The notes under the pieces are model-generated. The model saw only the letters and a list, made by a program, of their open reading frames with translations. It did not search any database and was not told the DNA's origin. Shown one piece after another: positions 1 through 10,328 of a DNA stretch of 22,175 nt; the first letter of the stretch is position 1, and each line of letters begins with the position of its first letter. Origin of the DNA: Lunasporangiospora selenospora (lineage: Eukaryota > Mortierellomycota > Mortierellomycetes > Mortierellales > Mortierellaceae); assembly GCA_015680635.1 (NCBI GenBank), contig JAABOA010000159.1, positions 1 to 22,175 of the forward strand, in the 5' to 3' direction. Both the position numbers and the translations under genes were made by a program.

Positions 1-437
1 CGATGAACACGAGAACGCATGCAACCAACACAGACAAAGGCGCAGGCACGAAGGCGTCCACGGACATTCGACCTTCGACTGACAATGGCTCATGGATATG
101 ATCATGTAGGGAACATCACTGGCGACAAACTGATGCAGCCAAAAAGGAACCCAACAATTGACAAAGGACTTGCAGGCGACGGCCACAAAGCCTGCATGCA
201 CAATTGCTCCTGTCATCCATCGAAATCAGACAGACCTCCCCCTACTTCTCTCCTTCTTCCCTCAGTCTCTCTCCTATCTCCAAATCCGTTCTGTAACAGT
301 TATCTTGATAGCAGGACAATGACGGAATGGATCTGGACTGTTTCTTCCGCCTTGGATATGAGAGACGGGGGACTTGGGAGAAACAGAAAGGACAACCACT
401 AACCCTCATATTATTTCATTATGACGGTCTTTTATAG
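1..437 (+). other. Intron or upstream sequence of the NMNAT-like gene; no supported exon
   Basis: This stretch ends in a good 3' splice site: a CTAAC branch-like motif at 399-403 and an AG at 436-437 directly before the codons for the catalytic GSFCPIH motif. The preceding exon must supply the first base (G) of the glycine codon and the usual hydrophobic beta strand of the Rossmann-like fold. I could not find such a strand followed by a convincing GT donor in 1-436, so the 5' exon is either outside the window or weakly marked. An open frame at 19-402 has no hydrophobic core or recognisable domain and runs into the branch region, so I do not call it a gene. Confidence 0.5.
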
Positions 438-1513
438 GTTCGTTCTGCCCAATCCACCTTCAACACACTGAAATGCTCGAAGCAGCCAAGCAAAGGATGG
501 AGCAAGGAGACTGGGAGAATGGAAGTGAAGGTGGATCAACTTCAGCCATCATCCTGGGGGGCTATCTCTCTCCAAGCCACGACCTCTATGTTGGCGAGAA
601 GCTCAAGGGCGAAGAGATGGTCCTTAACTCTCAGGAACGACTGGAGCTCTGTCGCCTTCAGACAGCTGACTCGGACTGGATTGACGTCGACGCCTGGGAG
701 TCGACTCAGGACCAATTCTTTGATTATCACAAGGTCACGTCTCGATTGCAGCAGCATCTTCAGGAGCGTTGCCAGTCAATGTTGGAGCAGAAGATGGAGG
801 TCCTTCGGGCAGTTCAGGGCGGTGGCAAGGGATTACAGATGCAGATGCAGGCACAGACACAGGAGGCTTTAGATTCAGCTGTTCCACAACGATCAGGGTC
901 ACTGGAATCGACGAATCCATTCAACATCCGAGTGGTCTACCTCTGTGGAGCAGATTTTGTGCTACGAACAGGGGCACGCAAGTTGACAAACGGGATTGTC
1001 ATCGTGGACCGGCCCTTGGGCCCTCCATCGTCGAACCGGCGGTCGATCCTTCTGACGAATACGGGTGGATCAATCATGGTTCCCGTCTCAAACCAAGTGG
1101 AGGAGAGCGATGAGGAAGAGTTGCTGGGCACCTCAATCTCATCCACGGCCTCTTCCTCAACCACATCCTTATCTTTGACACCATCGGCCACTGCGGCCGC
1201 TGAGGCCTTGGCCGAAGCGACAGCGGCAGCATTGTCAGTATTTCAAAACCCACGTCCATTGATCCTGACGGCCAAACAGCGGGTGTTCAAACGATTGGAG
1301 CAATCCTACGGACACGAGTGGTGTGAGGCGAGTCGGAACAATATCTGGTGGCTGCCTGCGAGAAGTCAAACCGAGTCTGAGGATATTTCATCGACAAGGA
1401 TCAGGAATCTGTTGTCAACCCAACAGAGCTGCGAAGGACTGCTCCATCCTCGCGTCGCGGGACGGTTGCAGGAACACCGTCGAAACAGGGGATTGGATGT
1501 TTGTTGGCAGTGA
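438..1513 (+). CDS. Nicotinamide-nucleotide adenylyltransferase-like protein, 3' exon (5' partial)
   Basis: The family joins NMN (or nicotinate mononucleotide) to ATP, giving NAD and pyrophosphate, the last step of NAD synthesis. The visible 358 residues begin with the nucleotidyltransferase motif GSFCPIHLQH, provided the acceptor at 436-437 is used (phase 1). They continue with LGGYLSPSHDLY, the matching DWIDVDAWES stretch, LCGAD (941-955) and the ISSTRIR signature (about 1385-1405) that binds ATP phosphates. All lie in the order known for eukaryotic NMNAT enzymes. The stop is TGA at 1511-1513. Two things are odd. A Ser/Thr/Ala-rich low-complexity insert is encoded at about 1097-1237. The segment after LCGAD, which in typical enzymes carries a conserved aromatic substrate-binding loop, is very short (VLRTGARKLTNGIVIV). 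This may therefore be a divergent paralogue with altered substrate preference. The family call is strong; exact specificity is uncertain. Confidence 0.85.
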
Positions 1514-1871
1514 ATGGAGCTCATGGCCCTCCTGTTATTCTCTCTCACTCCCCACTACCATTCACCCACGCAAAAACACTCACGCACGAGCGATGAATGC
1601 ACGCACCCCTTCTCTCTCCTGCAGACGAGCGCTTGTTGTGCGTCACTCCAAACCATTGTTGCTTCAGTTACTACTTCTATTTCTGCAGCCTCCACTGCTG
1701 CAACTCCCCCCCCCCCACAGGACAAAAGGGTACCAACCATTTCCTTCCCTTTTCTTTCCTTTATAATGTACCATATTGGTGACTCGAGCAGAAAGGCCCT
1801 CGCTCTCTCGCCTTTTCTTTTCAGTTTTTCTGGCCAACGCTCGCTTCATTGTCTGTATAGTAAAGTCTCGT

Positions 1872-1877
1872 AATAAA
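1872..1877 (+). promoter_or_regulatory. Possible polyadenylation signal of the NMNAT-like gene
   Basis: An AATAAA hexamer lies about 360 bases after the stop codon, in an otherwise pyrimidine-rich flank. It is the first canonical hexamer found downstream of the gene. The distance is long, so the true cleavage site could be earlier and use a variant signal. Confidence 0.35.
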
Positions 1878-1890
1878 AAAGGGATATTTC

Positions 1891-1920
1891 CCTTTCCTCT
1901 CTCTCTCTCTTCTTTTTCTC
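1891..1920. repeat. CT-rich simple repeat
   Basis: An uninterrupted pyrimidine tract with about eight CT units, followed by T-rich sequence and CACAG. It is a simple-sequence tract. It also has the look of a polypyrimidine tract with acceptor, but no exon could be assigned to it. Confidence 0.75.
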
Positions 1921-2213
1921 CACAGGTGTACTCTTAGTAAAGCTGTCTTTAGCACCTTTTTTCAGACCTCAGCAAAGATGGGTCGTGGCAGTGCAGGCTC
2001 TCGGAATTATTATTTTATCTTCCAATGCAAATGAACACAAAGGAGAAGGGGGAGGGGGAGGTGGACGAAAGACATTTTGACTTGGCTGTACAAAAAATGT
2101 CGATGGCCTCTGGTTCATTGACTGATCATCACGAATCCCAAAACACAAATCTCTGACCATTGCTTTTCTCCGTCATTTCCCTTCTCCTTTAGCATTAAAC
2201 CCAAATCTCCAAA

Positions 2214-2451
2214 ATGAAAGGGAGGGGAAAGCAGGTTGAGCTGCCTGTAGCCCTGACGATTAATTTCCTGGCGCTTAATCGAATGGCCACTGAAAAGCGT
2301 ATCCCTGCTTCTGGGTGTGCTGTGGCAAGTGCACCAAGGCCATGGTTCGGATTGAGTAACCCAATGCAATCAGAATTGCCCAGGCCGATTAGACCAGCCC
2401 CAGTAACTGGAGCACTGCCCATGGGGCCAAATGAGTGCGAACTAGCTGAAA
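2214..2451 (+). CDS. Candidate 5' exon of array copy A (unrecognised)
   Basis: An ATG at 2214 in a favourable context (ccaaaATGA) opens a frame rich in Pro, Ala and Leu with no domain I recognise. A donor-like GTAAAA at 2452 and an acceptor at 2617-2618 (CAATAG) would join it, in phase 1, to the frame that leads into the recognisable exon of copy A at 2619-2765. A TACTAATTAC branch-like motif lies between them. The joined frame is open across the junction. No similarity to exon 1 of copy C was visible, so this could be an unrelated open frame. The minus strand is also open across much of it (2195-2491), which lowers confidence. Confidence 0.3.
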
Positions 2452-4399
2452 GTAAAAAAATTCGCCTGCTCTCAACTCTTTTATTGACCAAGACGAGCCC
2501 TTGTCGTCAAGTTATGGCTCGCTTGAAAGTATTTAGGAGTAGACAGTCTTGTACTAATTACTGGACCTTGGCTGCTTTCTCCTGCCACATTTATTTTCTG
2601 GTCAATGCTAGGCAATAGTAACTTCAGGACTCCTTTCATTACTTGAAAAAGATATTTTTGCTTTTGAAGAAGAGACGGTTGCTTTAGATACAATAGACTC
2701 GTTCGACTCGATGGAGAATTATGAAAGTCTGGTGAAAGCGACTCTGAATTCTGGCGGTAGTCTTGGTAAGTCAGAATAATTGGTCAGATGAAATATGTTT
2801 AAAAAAGTCTCGACTGACATGGTCACTTGAATAGGTTCAAGATTCTTCTTCAAAGAGAGCAAGGACAGTTACGGAAATACAACCCATCAAGGGACGACAA
2901 CGTAAGGAAAGTGTGGGGGAGGGGGTAAGAGAGAGTAAAAGAGAGCAGAGACATGGATGGAGGAAAAAATGCACTTTTTCTTGCGACGTTCTTGACTCTA
3001 AAGAGCTTCATGTTACTCTTTTGAACCGAATACTTGGTAGTAACTATGCCGGTCCTATTCGATTGTCTGGAATGGACCCTCAAAGAGTATGTCGTTAATC
3101 TGATTTAATGGGTTGTGCAAATCGGCTAAAGGGGGGGGGGAGAGACTAGAAGATTTTACTTTCTTTAGTTTGACTTGGAAGGAGGAGCTGTTGATAGCAA
3201 CCAATTCTATAATATGATCCTGTGTTTCTTAATTGATGAGGACGCAAAAGGTATTCTATTCATTGAGATCAGAGGCCAGGTGTGAGTCTGCTTGATGATT
3301 ATCGAGTTTCAGGAGAGGTCTTGATTGTGCCTGAAACTAACCCTTAGTATACAGGATCTAAACCTGGAGCCTTTTGTTAAAGAGGGTAAGCAGAAAGTGA
3401 CCCATGGAACAATTGCGGGCGTGAGATACGAGTAGTTTTTGTTTTCCTTTCTCACTCTCCAATGTCATCTTACTGTCTTTAATAGGAAAGAAAGTGTTTC
3501 TGTGTGTGCTATTGCAAACTCAGGTACACGGTCAGCAGTTCTACATCCATACATGTCACAAATCAATCAAGAATCTAGGATCTGCTCAGCTTTGTTTTGT
3601 TCAATTCAGTCAAAATATATTTGCGAAAGGCTCGATCGGTACGTCTCAAAAGGGGGCCAACTACATGTTGCAATTATATTGTGGAGAGAAACAGCCCTTT
3701 GAACGACGACTCGCTAAGACTTGAAACTCTAATAGATTACATCCTACCCGCACAGCCATCTCCAAGTCGGTTCTTTAACGTGTGGCACAGCGACAGTGAA
3801 AATAAGTTTGCGATGCAAAGTCCTGCTATCATTCATCACTTTGAAATATCAAGCACTGGCTCCCATGTGGTGACACTTTCTTCCACGGGGAAAAAGCTCC
3901 ACCTCGACGTGTGGGAGCTGAAATCTAGCAAAGCACCCCGCAAAGATGTGTGCCCACCCTCACCTTCGACCTCAAGGACACATCTTGTCCTCAACGACTG
4001 GACCAATGACAACCATAGCTTGTCACTCACGGTATCACGGACTGGATGCCGTATCATTGTTTATAGAGACGAGTTTTCTTCAAAGCCAGCATTCTGTTCC
4101 TACTTATATAACTCGGACATGGGTGGCAGTATCCATCCTTCAAACATTCTGCGTCATCATAGCTCACTCAATCATTTCAGAGGATGTGCGACATTTGCCA
4201 GTGCAACCTCTGGCTGGATTAACCATCTGAGAGACTCCTTACATGCGATGGAATGAGCCTCAGTGTGTACAATGCCTCCAACTTATGGCAGTTTCAGTAC
4301 CATATCTTAATCTCACTTCATCAGGACTTTGACTTGACTAAACGTCTGGTATCATCAGCCATTGGAGGTCACTTTATATGGAAGCAGTCACCATATCAA

Positions 4400-4407
4400 G
4401 TCTCTGT
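4400..4407. repeat. Left target-site duplication of LINE insertion
   Basis: GTCTCTGT here is repeated at 4760-4767. The coding homology to copy C (QxSxW, where the propeller strand ends) stops right after this copy and resumes at the second copy, so the octamer is the duplicated target. Confidence 0.8.
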
Positions 4408-4759
4408 GTAAGAGTTAGACCAAAAGGGTCCGAAGAAAAGGAAGAATGGACAAAATGGTTCAAAGGTGGTTACAATACAGACGGTATGAGTGACTTTTGT
4501 GACTGTGGTAAAAGACAACAGGGCCACATCCTAGATCGATGTCCTGGTTCTGAAACGAAGCAAGAAGGAGACGCAGCTCTCCGAATGAGTCTTTGTGGAG
4601 AGGATGGGAGGGGTTAGTAGATGGAAGTTCTAACTAGATGGGACACTAAAAAACAGTGGCAGATTGGCAGACGTAGGCTAGGATATTCTTAGTAATGTTT
4701 GTTTGGCTAGGCCTGTGGCTAGTAGCCGAAATCTCACTGTATAAAGCATAAAAAAAAAG
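4408..4759 (+). mobile_element. 5'-truncated non-LTR retrotransposon (LINE) fragment
   Basis: This 352-base segment interrupts copy A exactly within a propeller strand and is flanked by an 8-base direct repeat. It ends in a run of nine A residues (4750-4758), the hallmark of target-primed reverse transcription. An open frame from its left edge to TAG at 4615-4617 ends with CDCGKRQQGHILDRCP. This matches the C-x-C-x6-H-x4-C zinc-binding tail found at the C-terminus of LINE reverse transcriptase proteins, including fungal Tad-like elements. About 140 bases of 3' UTR follow. Only the extreme 3' end was inserted, so it is non-autonomous. The clade assignment is tentative; the retrotransposon call is firm. 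Confidence 0.85.
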
Positions 4760-4767
4760 GTCTCTGT
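4760..4767. repeat. Right target-site duplication of LINE insertion
   Basis: Second copy of GTCTCTGT, directly after the A-run of the element. From here the host frame continues as VSVWSIDSGE, matching ISIWDLASG of copy C. Confidence 0.8.
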
Positions 4768-7700
4768 ATGGAGCATTGATTCTGGAGAGTGTCGACAGTG
4801 CATCACTACAAGCCATACAATTGAAAACTGCTTTCTCTCTTTAAATGGAAACCAGCTTGCGATTGTTTTAAAGGATATCTTGTTCATCTACTTGACTTCA
4901 ACAGGCGGCCTTCTCCAGCGCTCGGATATCTCTCATCTTGATTGTGATGGGTTCCTCGAAGGAACTACCAGCATCTATGGGATACTTAACCACAAGTCTG
5001 GGCCAATACTTTCCATTCTGGATTCAGTCAACCTTTTACATAGGAGGGAAACTCATCTACCATCGAACGATGGGTTGATCGTACGGGACGTCAAACCCTA
5101 TTGCCGGAAAAATATTGGCAACGAGATGATAGTTGTCGCTACCAAGCACGGATCTATCTTAGACATCTCTTGAAGGATATTACACGCAGTACCGATGGCT
5201 CTGGTGAGCAACCTTGCATCTCAAAATGCATGTTTAAGTTGAAAGAGGTATCGCAGATCGAAGACTCAATCGAAGAGGTCGTTTATGGGACAACATACAA
5301 GGCGAAAGCTACAGGCAGATATCCAAGGATCTTAGTTATTGACATCACATTCGCCGATAGCCAGTCGAGACAGCTCTGGCTGAACGCTGAAAGCTCGTAT
5401 TTTGTGCGCCAGCAACCCATGCTCGTGACAGTTTCCAGATATGGCAATGGTTTTTATTGCTCGATCTGGAAACTTCCTCGGCCGAGCAGAGACAGGTTTG
5501 AGCTCCTATTGCATTGGATGCTACGCTCTGCTACTGGAGCGTACTCGATTCAATCCTGCCCCCATGGCTGAATATTTAAACTAGTTCTTGTAACCCAAAG
5601 TATTCACCTATCGACAGAAGAGGTTTTCTCGAATGCGAATTTCCGCTATCTTCGTGAAACAATCCCATCCGTTGGGCCCTTTAAGGAGTGTAGCCCAGAG
5701 GCTGCGGATGAAATCCTCCGCTACCTGCATTCACATATCAACAAATACCCAGGACAAGATGACCAGTCGATTTCTGTGATGGCCAAGGTTTGTTCCAGTT
5801 AGAGTTCAACAGACCAAAACAAGTTCAAACAAGTCCTTCTTAGACTGCTGCAGACTCATCCAAGTGTCCACTGGGTTCCTTTGAAAGTCTACAGCAAGGG
5901 ATCCAACCCAATTGAGATCTTGCTCGGAAAGGCTATCACCGACCCGGTGGTGCTCGGCATGGTCCATATCCTCATCGACTATTGTATGAAAAAGGTAAGA
6001 GGTGAGAAGAACGTTACTTATCTTTTGTGTCTCTGTCCGTGTTTGGAGGATATTACCGTTCGGTATGCAGATTTTGCGCAAGAGCCTTTGCCTAAATTCC
6101 ATGTCACGACCGAGAATTTATTATGGACAACTACAAGATTGCGCACCCTCCAACACTCAGTCGATTGTGGACTTCTGACGACTCCAAGATCTACGACTGC
6201 CGGAATCCAATTCTTCAATGTTGTTATTCAGAAGAAAAGACAAGGAATCCACTCAACTCTCAATTTACAGAGGATATCTACGTTGTGTCTGTCAGTTTCC
6301 TTTGGTCATTTATACCCCGTAATCGAGCTCTTGACAGAGAGTTTCCGAAGGTCAATTCAAAGAAGCCGATATCATGGCTTGGGGCACTTTTCCATTTGTT
6401 TCTTTTCAATTTGAATCCTTTCAGTCATGTCTACATCCAACCTCGATCCTATAGCCAGGAGATCCTCGACAACCCTGCCATCGAAGCAATTATCCAGTAC
6501 AAATGGTAAACAAACAAAGATACTAGTAACACACGATGGACTCTATGGCCCTCAGAATAGACATTTTTTTCGAGTGAACTAACATTAAAACGAATGGGAG
6601 GGGTGTCCTCTTGACCTATTTCATTTTCTTCATCTAGGAACAAATACGTTTTTCGACTCTGAATGCTTCGGTTCTCTCTCCAATGTGTCTACGATGTGCT
6701 TGTCCTTGTTGCGGCAATGCTTCAAGTCTATGGAGCTCCAGACTCGCTTCTCTGGGTATTCGTAGTTATTGTTGCCCTATCGTGCATCATTTTGTGGCTA
6801 GAGTTCCTCAATGGCTTGAAGGATAGTATCGGGTTCCACTCACTACGGTGAATGAAGGGGGGTCAATCAGCCCGTGTTATACGGACACGGGCAAGCTAGA
6901 AAACATCAACAAGGATCCAATGAACGCCAGCAGTCAGCGGTCTCGATACCTCAGGTAAACCTTTTAACCCTTTCTTCTCTCATTTTGATTTGTAGAAAAA
7001 AAAGACCAGGTCGGCTACTCTTACTAAACAGACCTGTGATGTTAGATCACCTTTCAATATTTTCGACTTGCTAGTATACCTTATCTGTAAGGCACAAGCA
7101 TCCACCAGATTGCCAACATTGTCCTTGCTGAAAGTTCGGGAGTGATGGTAGACTATAGTTTCAGCGTCATCTTGGTCCTATTGCACTTGGTAAGCGGACT
7201 AGGGAACAGGAGGTGAGGAGGAGATGAGCAAAAAAAACAGAGCCCAATTGACGACTGTTCTTTCCGACAAAGCTCCAGTCATTCTATCTAACTAGCCGAA
7301 CCTTGATCTCATTGCTTCGTCACCCCATTTGCATACAGCTACAATTGGCAGAGCTTCGAGTAAGCGAGACAATGTGCAAGTACATTGCTATTGTCCTCAG
7401 TATTTTGCGTGAGATCAAGGTGTTCTTTATGGTCTTTTCGGGCGTGGTGATCTTCTTTTCGATCGCCATCCTACACGTTCTCTACGGTGTAGGCAGCCAT
7501 ACCTGGGAAGAACCCAATGTCAACCTTCCAAAGAGCTTTTTGGGCGCTGTCACGACAGCGTATCTGATCATGATAATTTGAGATCGATACCTTTTATCTT
7601 TATTTTATTGTAGTTGCTGCTTTTATGGTTCTTGTAACCGTTGCTCTATCGAAAGAAAACACAGTTTAAAACACCTCTCCTTCTTGGATGTTCCACTTTT

Positions 7701-7847
7701 AGGGAGGACGATATGATCCCCTAGCCAACGACATTTTTGAGAATGGCGACGGAAATACCAAGGCTTCCTACAAGAACGGTCCGCTTTTGTTGATGCTAAT
7801 GGTGTACTTTACATTCTCCTCGATCTTAATGCTTAATGTCCTGATCG

Positions 7848-8244
7848 GTAAGGCTGCATGTTGCGCGTGCTAATTGGGCTTCCTTGGCCCTAGTAAGATA
7901 CAGTTTACAAACTGTTGCTGCTGTATATCTTCTGGACACAGTATGACAATGATCAATCTTCATGGTCCCCGTCGACATCTCATTGTTTCTTGGTTGTTAA
8001 AATAATACAAATATTACATTCCGCTAGTACCTCGCGCCTGAATGCCAAAGTCTGTCTGCGAGTGAAGCAATGGCTAGAATAGTTCTGTCCAATGGAAACA
8101 TTTTTTGAGTTAAAGAAACAATCTATGCTGCCGAGGGAGTTTGTTGTAGCCTGTACTCCATCTATCTTGAGGTTCAACGCGTTGATGGAAAAGTAACAGT
8201 GAAGCGTGGATCATATCATCGTCCTTTCCAATGTTCTCGGGCCC
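7848..8244 (+). other. Junction between array copies A and B
   Basis: Copy A ends at the donor after exon 11 (GTAAGG at 7848) and clear similarity to copy B starts near 8245. The stretch between lacks any open frame of note. Weak similarity to the end of exon 7 of copy C seems to begin around 8130-8160 (TTTGTTGTAGCCTGT against TTTGTTGCTCCTGTC). The boundary of copy B may therefore lie earlier and simply be eroded. It probably marks a deletion or unequal-crossover joint. Confidence 0.45.
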
Positions 8245-10328
8245 AGGCTACAACATGGAGTCAAGCTTTCTACCACTACCTCCTGTTCAACATGTACCCT
8301 TTCAGCCATGTGTACATTTGGTCCCGCTTCTACAATCTTGAGATCCTCGATAATCCCGCCATCGGAGCCGTGATCCAATACAAGTGGTGTGTTAATGACT
8401 GTCCTGTAAATTGAGAATGCATAGAAGTAGCTTCATTCACTTTTAGGAACACACTTGTGTATGCGATCTGAATGGCCCGATTTGCAGTACATTCTATCTA
8501 CTCTATCCAGATTGTGAGTGGAGCTATAATGCAGGCGTACCATAAACAAGAAACAATACCGCTTATTGGAGCATTCTCAGCAATCATCTTTCTCTCGTGC
8601 ATATTCCTCTGGCTCGAGCTCTTTCAATGGCGAAAGAGTCAGTATTATCTGCTGCTAGAGGTTATGGATGAATACAAAACCGAGAAAAGGAGATGGATGA
8701 GGAGGAAAAGAGGAGGAATAGTAGTTTTCATTCAAGGATCATTCGATGGATATCTGAAGTATTGTCTCTTTTCACAAGAAAGTGTAAGAGGAACGATCTT
8801 CAGGGCCCATTTGATATCAAGAGATATCGGTCACCATAATTGAGGTATGTCGGAGATACTGAGCTCCCTGTCAGTGGATAGCAATGAACACGAACGTGAT
8901 CTCCTTCTCCAACTCTCAACGCTAAGTATTCCATTCAATGGGTCTCCTTACAACTTGCTAGTTCTAGTCACCTACTCCTACGCTCTCCTCACAAGCATCC
9001 ACCAGATCACCAACATCACGAATCCAAAGGGAGGCGTAACCTCCTACTTTAGTTTCAGCGTCGTGTTTGTGTTCCTCCTTCTGGTATGTTAATTGAGACC
9101 GATGAGGCGAGTAGAAACAGCTAAAGCGTTGGTCAATAAGCCAGAGTACGGTTATCTGTTCATTATCTCACCAAAAATCAACCTCAAGTCGCTCTGTAGC
9201 TGGCTGAACCCCGAGTGAGCGAGGCTGTATGCAAGCACATTACCATTGTGTTTGATATTCTTCGCGAAGTTAAGATATTCTTCATGGCGCTTGTGACTAA
9301 CACACTCTACTTCACGGTAGCCATTGTTCATGCTATTCATGGTGTTGTAGCCGACTCGGGAGAACCCGATAATGCCAGGCTCCCGAGTAACTTTATTGGA
9401 GCCATTAGCACTGTGTACCTGATGATGGCATGTTCCTCTTGCTCTGGAACCCTGATGGATAGTGCAACAGGTATAGTGATTCTCCCACATCTAACAATAG
9501 TTTTACTCTTGAGTATAGGGAGGACGATATGATCCCCTGAGCAATTACATGTATGAGGATGGCTATGGAGGTGGCAAGGGAGCATACAACAATGGGTCAC
9601 TCTTGCTGATGATGATGGTGTACTTTACATTCTTGTCGATCCTGATACCTAATGTGTTGATTGGTGAGTAGATCTGGGGATGCGGAACAAACTCGGTAAT
9701 ACTCTTATTGCAATCAAAACAAGGGCCAACACAGTGCAATGGAGCAGTGACTGAATGGCTCCGAGGACTATAGCATTGATCAACAGTGCCTTTTTATAGG
9801 TCGATGATAGCTGGCACCAGGTGTGGCTCGAGAATAGACTCCAGTATGTTGAAAGCGCCGAGAAAATGTCTTATCGCATTCCTGGTAAGTGTCTTATATC
9901 CCATTGGCATTAGAAAGTTGTCCGTTAAGTGAGAGATAGTGTTTAGCGAGCGTGGGCATTCAGATGACAAGTCTGACATCCTGTGTCGCTGTGCTATCTT
10001 TGTGTACTCTCAAAAGGGATTCCGCGAGACATTCGATTGGTGCCCAGAGACGATTTATTATTAAGCTATACAACATTGGTAGTCCACTCTTACCGAGCAG
10101 ATCACCACAACGCCAAAAGGAGTATCGCCTGTATTGTTGACTCCAAACACCAAAGGCACGACAAAGAGTCCACTGCAAGACGAAAATTAGCAGACTGTTA
10201 TGGAGCAGCTTGCTCGACAAGAACTCCAGATTAGCGCACTCAGGGAAGACCTAAGGGATATCAAGCAAAATGTCCACGCCCTTGTTTCAGCACTACTACA
10301 GTCTCAAGGTCAAGGTTGCAGCCTTTGA
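8245..10328 (+). pseudogene. Array copy B: 5'-truncated TRP-channel pseudogene
   Basis: It starts inside the equivalent of exon 7 (NMYPFSHVYIWSRF, DNPAIGAVIQYKW) and keeps exons 8-13. Exons are 8245-8386, 8447 to about 8844, 8942-9083, 9200-9427, 9519-9663, 9774-9884 and about 10017-10328. Several have exactly the length of copy C (228, 145 and 111 bases). Six membrane segments, GGRYDPL and an S6 close to that of copy C are readable, as is a C-terminal coiled-coil stretch (QLARQELQISALREDLRDI). Damage includes TGA at 8469, TAA near the end of exon 8, an exon 9 acceptor changed from AG to GG (8940-8941), a GC donor after 9427, TAG at 9797 and a frameshift at the start of the last exon. The propeller and N-terminal module are missing. 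It is not expected to make a channel. Confidence 0.85.

Larger units (their letters stand above)
1514..2213 (+). other. 3' flank of the NMNAT-like gene and intergenic DNA
   Basis: This region is rich in C/T, including a C-run near 1709 and a CT repeat at 1891-1920. Short open frames occur on both strands, but none shows a domain or a coding-like composition. Two sites resemble intron acceptors (pyrimidine tract followed by CACAG near 1720 and 1925), but no open exon follows them. It is read as 3' UTR plus intergenic spacer. Confidence 0.6.
2619..7847 (+). pseudogene. Array copy A: decayed beta-propeller/TRP-channel gene with LINE insertion
   Basis: Exons match copy C in order, phase and often length. 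Likely pieces are 2619-2765, 2835-2901, 3041-3086, 3169-3279, 3355-3385, 3486-3638, 3736-6505, 6638 to about 6955, 7046-7189, 7339-7572 and 7703-7847. Damage includes a frameshift near 4200-4235, a LINE insertion at 4408-4759, a frameshift near 5165-5175, TGA at 5569, TAG at 5800, a frameshift near 6120 and TGA at 6660. The exon at 7046-7189 is one base shorter than in copy C, and the donor after 7572 reads ATAATT instead of GT. The last two exons of the family are absent. The preserved frames still show the N-terminal module, propeller segments, the helical linker and membrane segments, including GGRYDPL and the S6 sequence YFTFSSILMLNVLI. It cannot encode a full-length protein and is a unitary or duplicated pseudogene. 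Confidence 0.85.

Noticed and set aside
19-402. 127-codon open frame at the left edge
   Set aside because: No hydrophobic strand or domain, and it runs into the branch region of the intron before the NMNAT-like exon.
6660-6662. TGA decoded as tryptophan
   Set aside because: TGA ends the NMNAT-like gene normally and the intact copy uses TGG here; A and B have many other lesions, so an inherited nonsense mutation is simpler.
2619-10328. Copies A and B as one long gene
   Set aside because: Exons 8-11 occur twice in order and both sets carry stops; two duplicated pseudogenes fit better.
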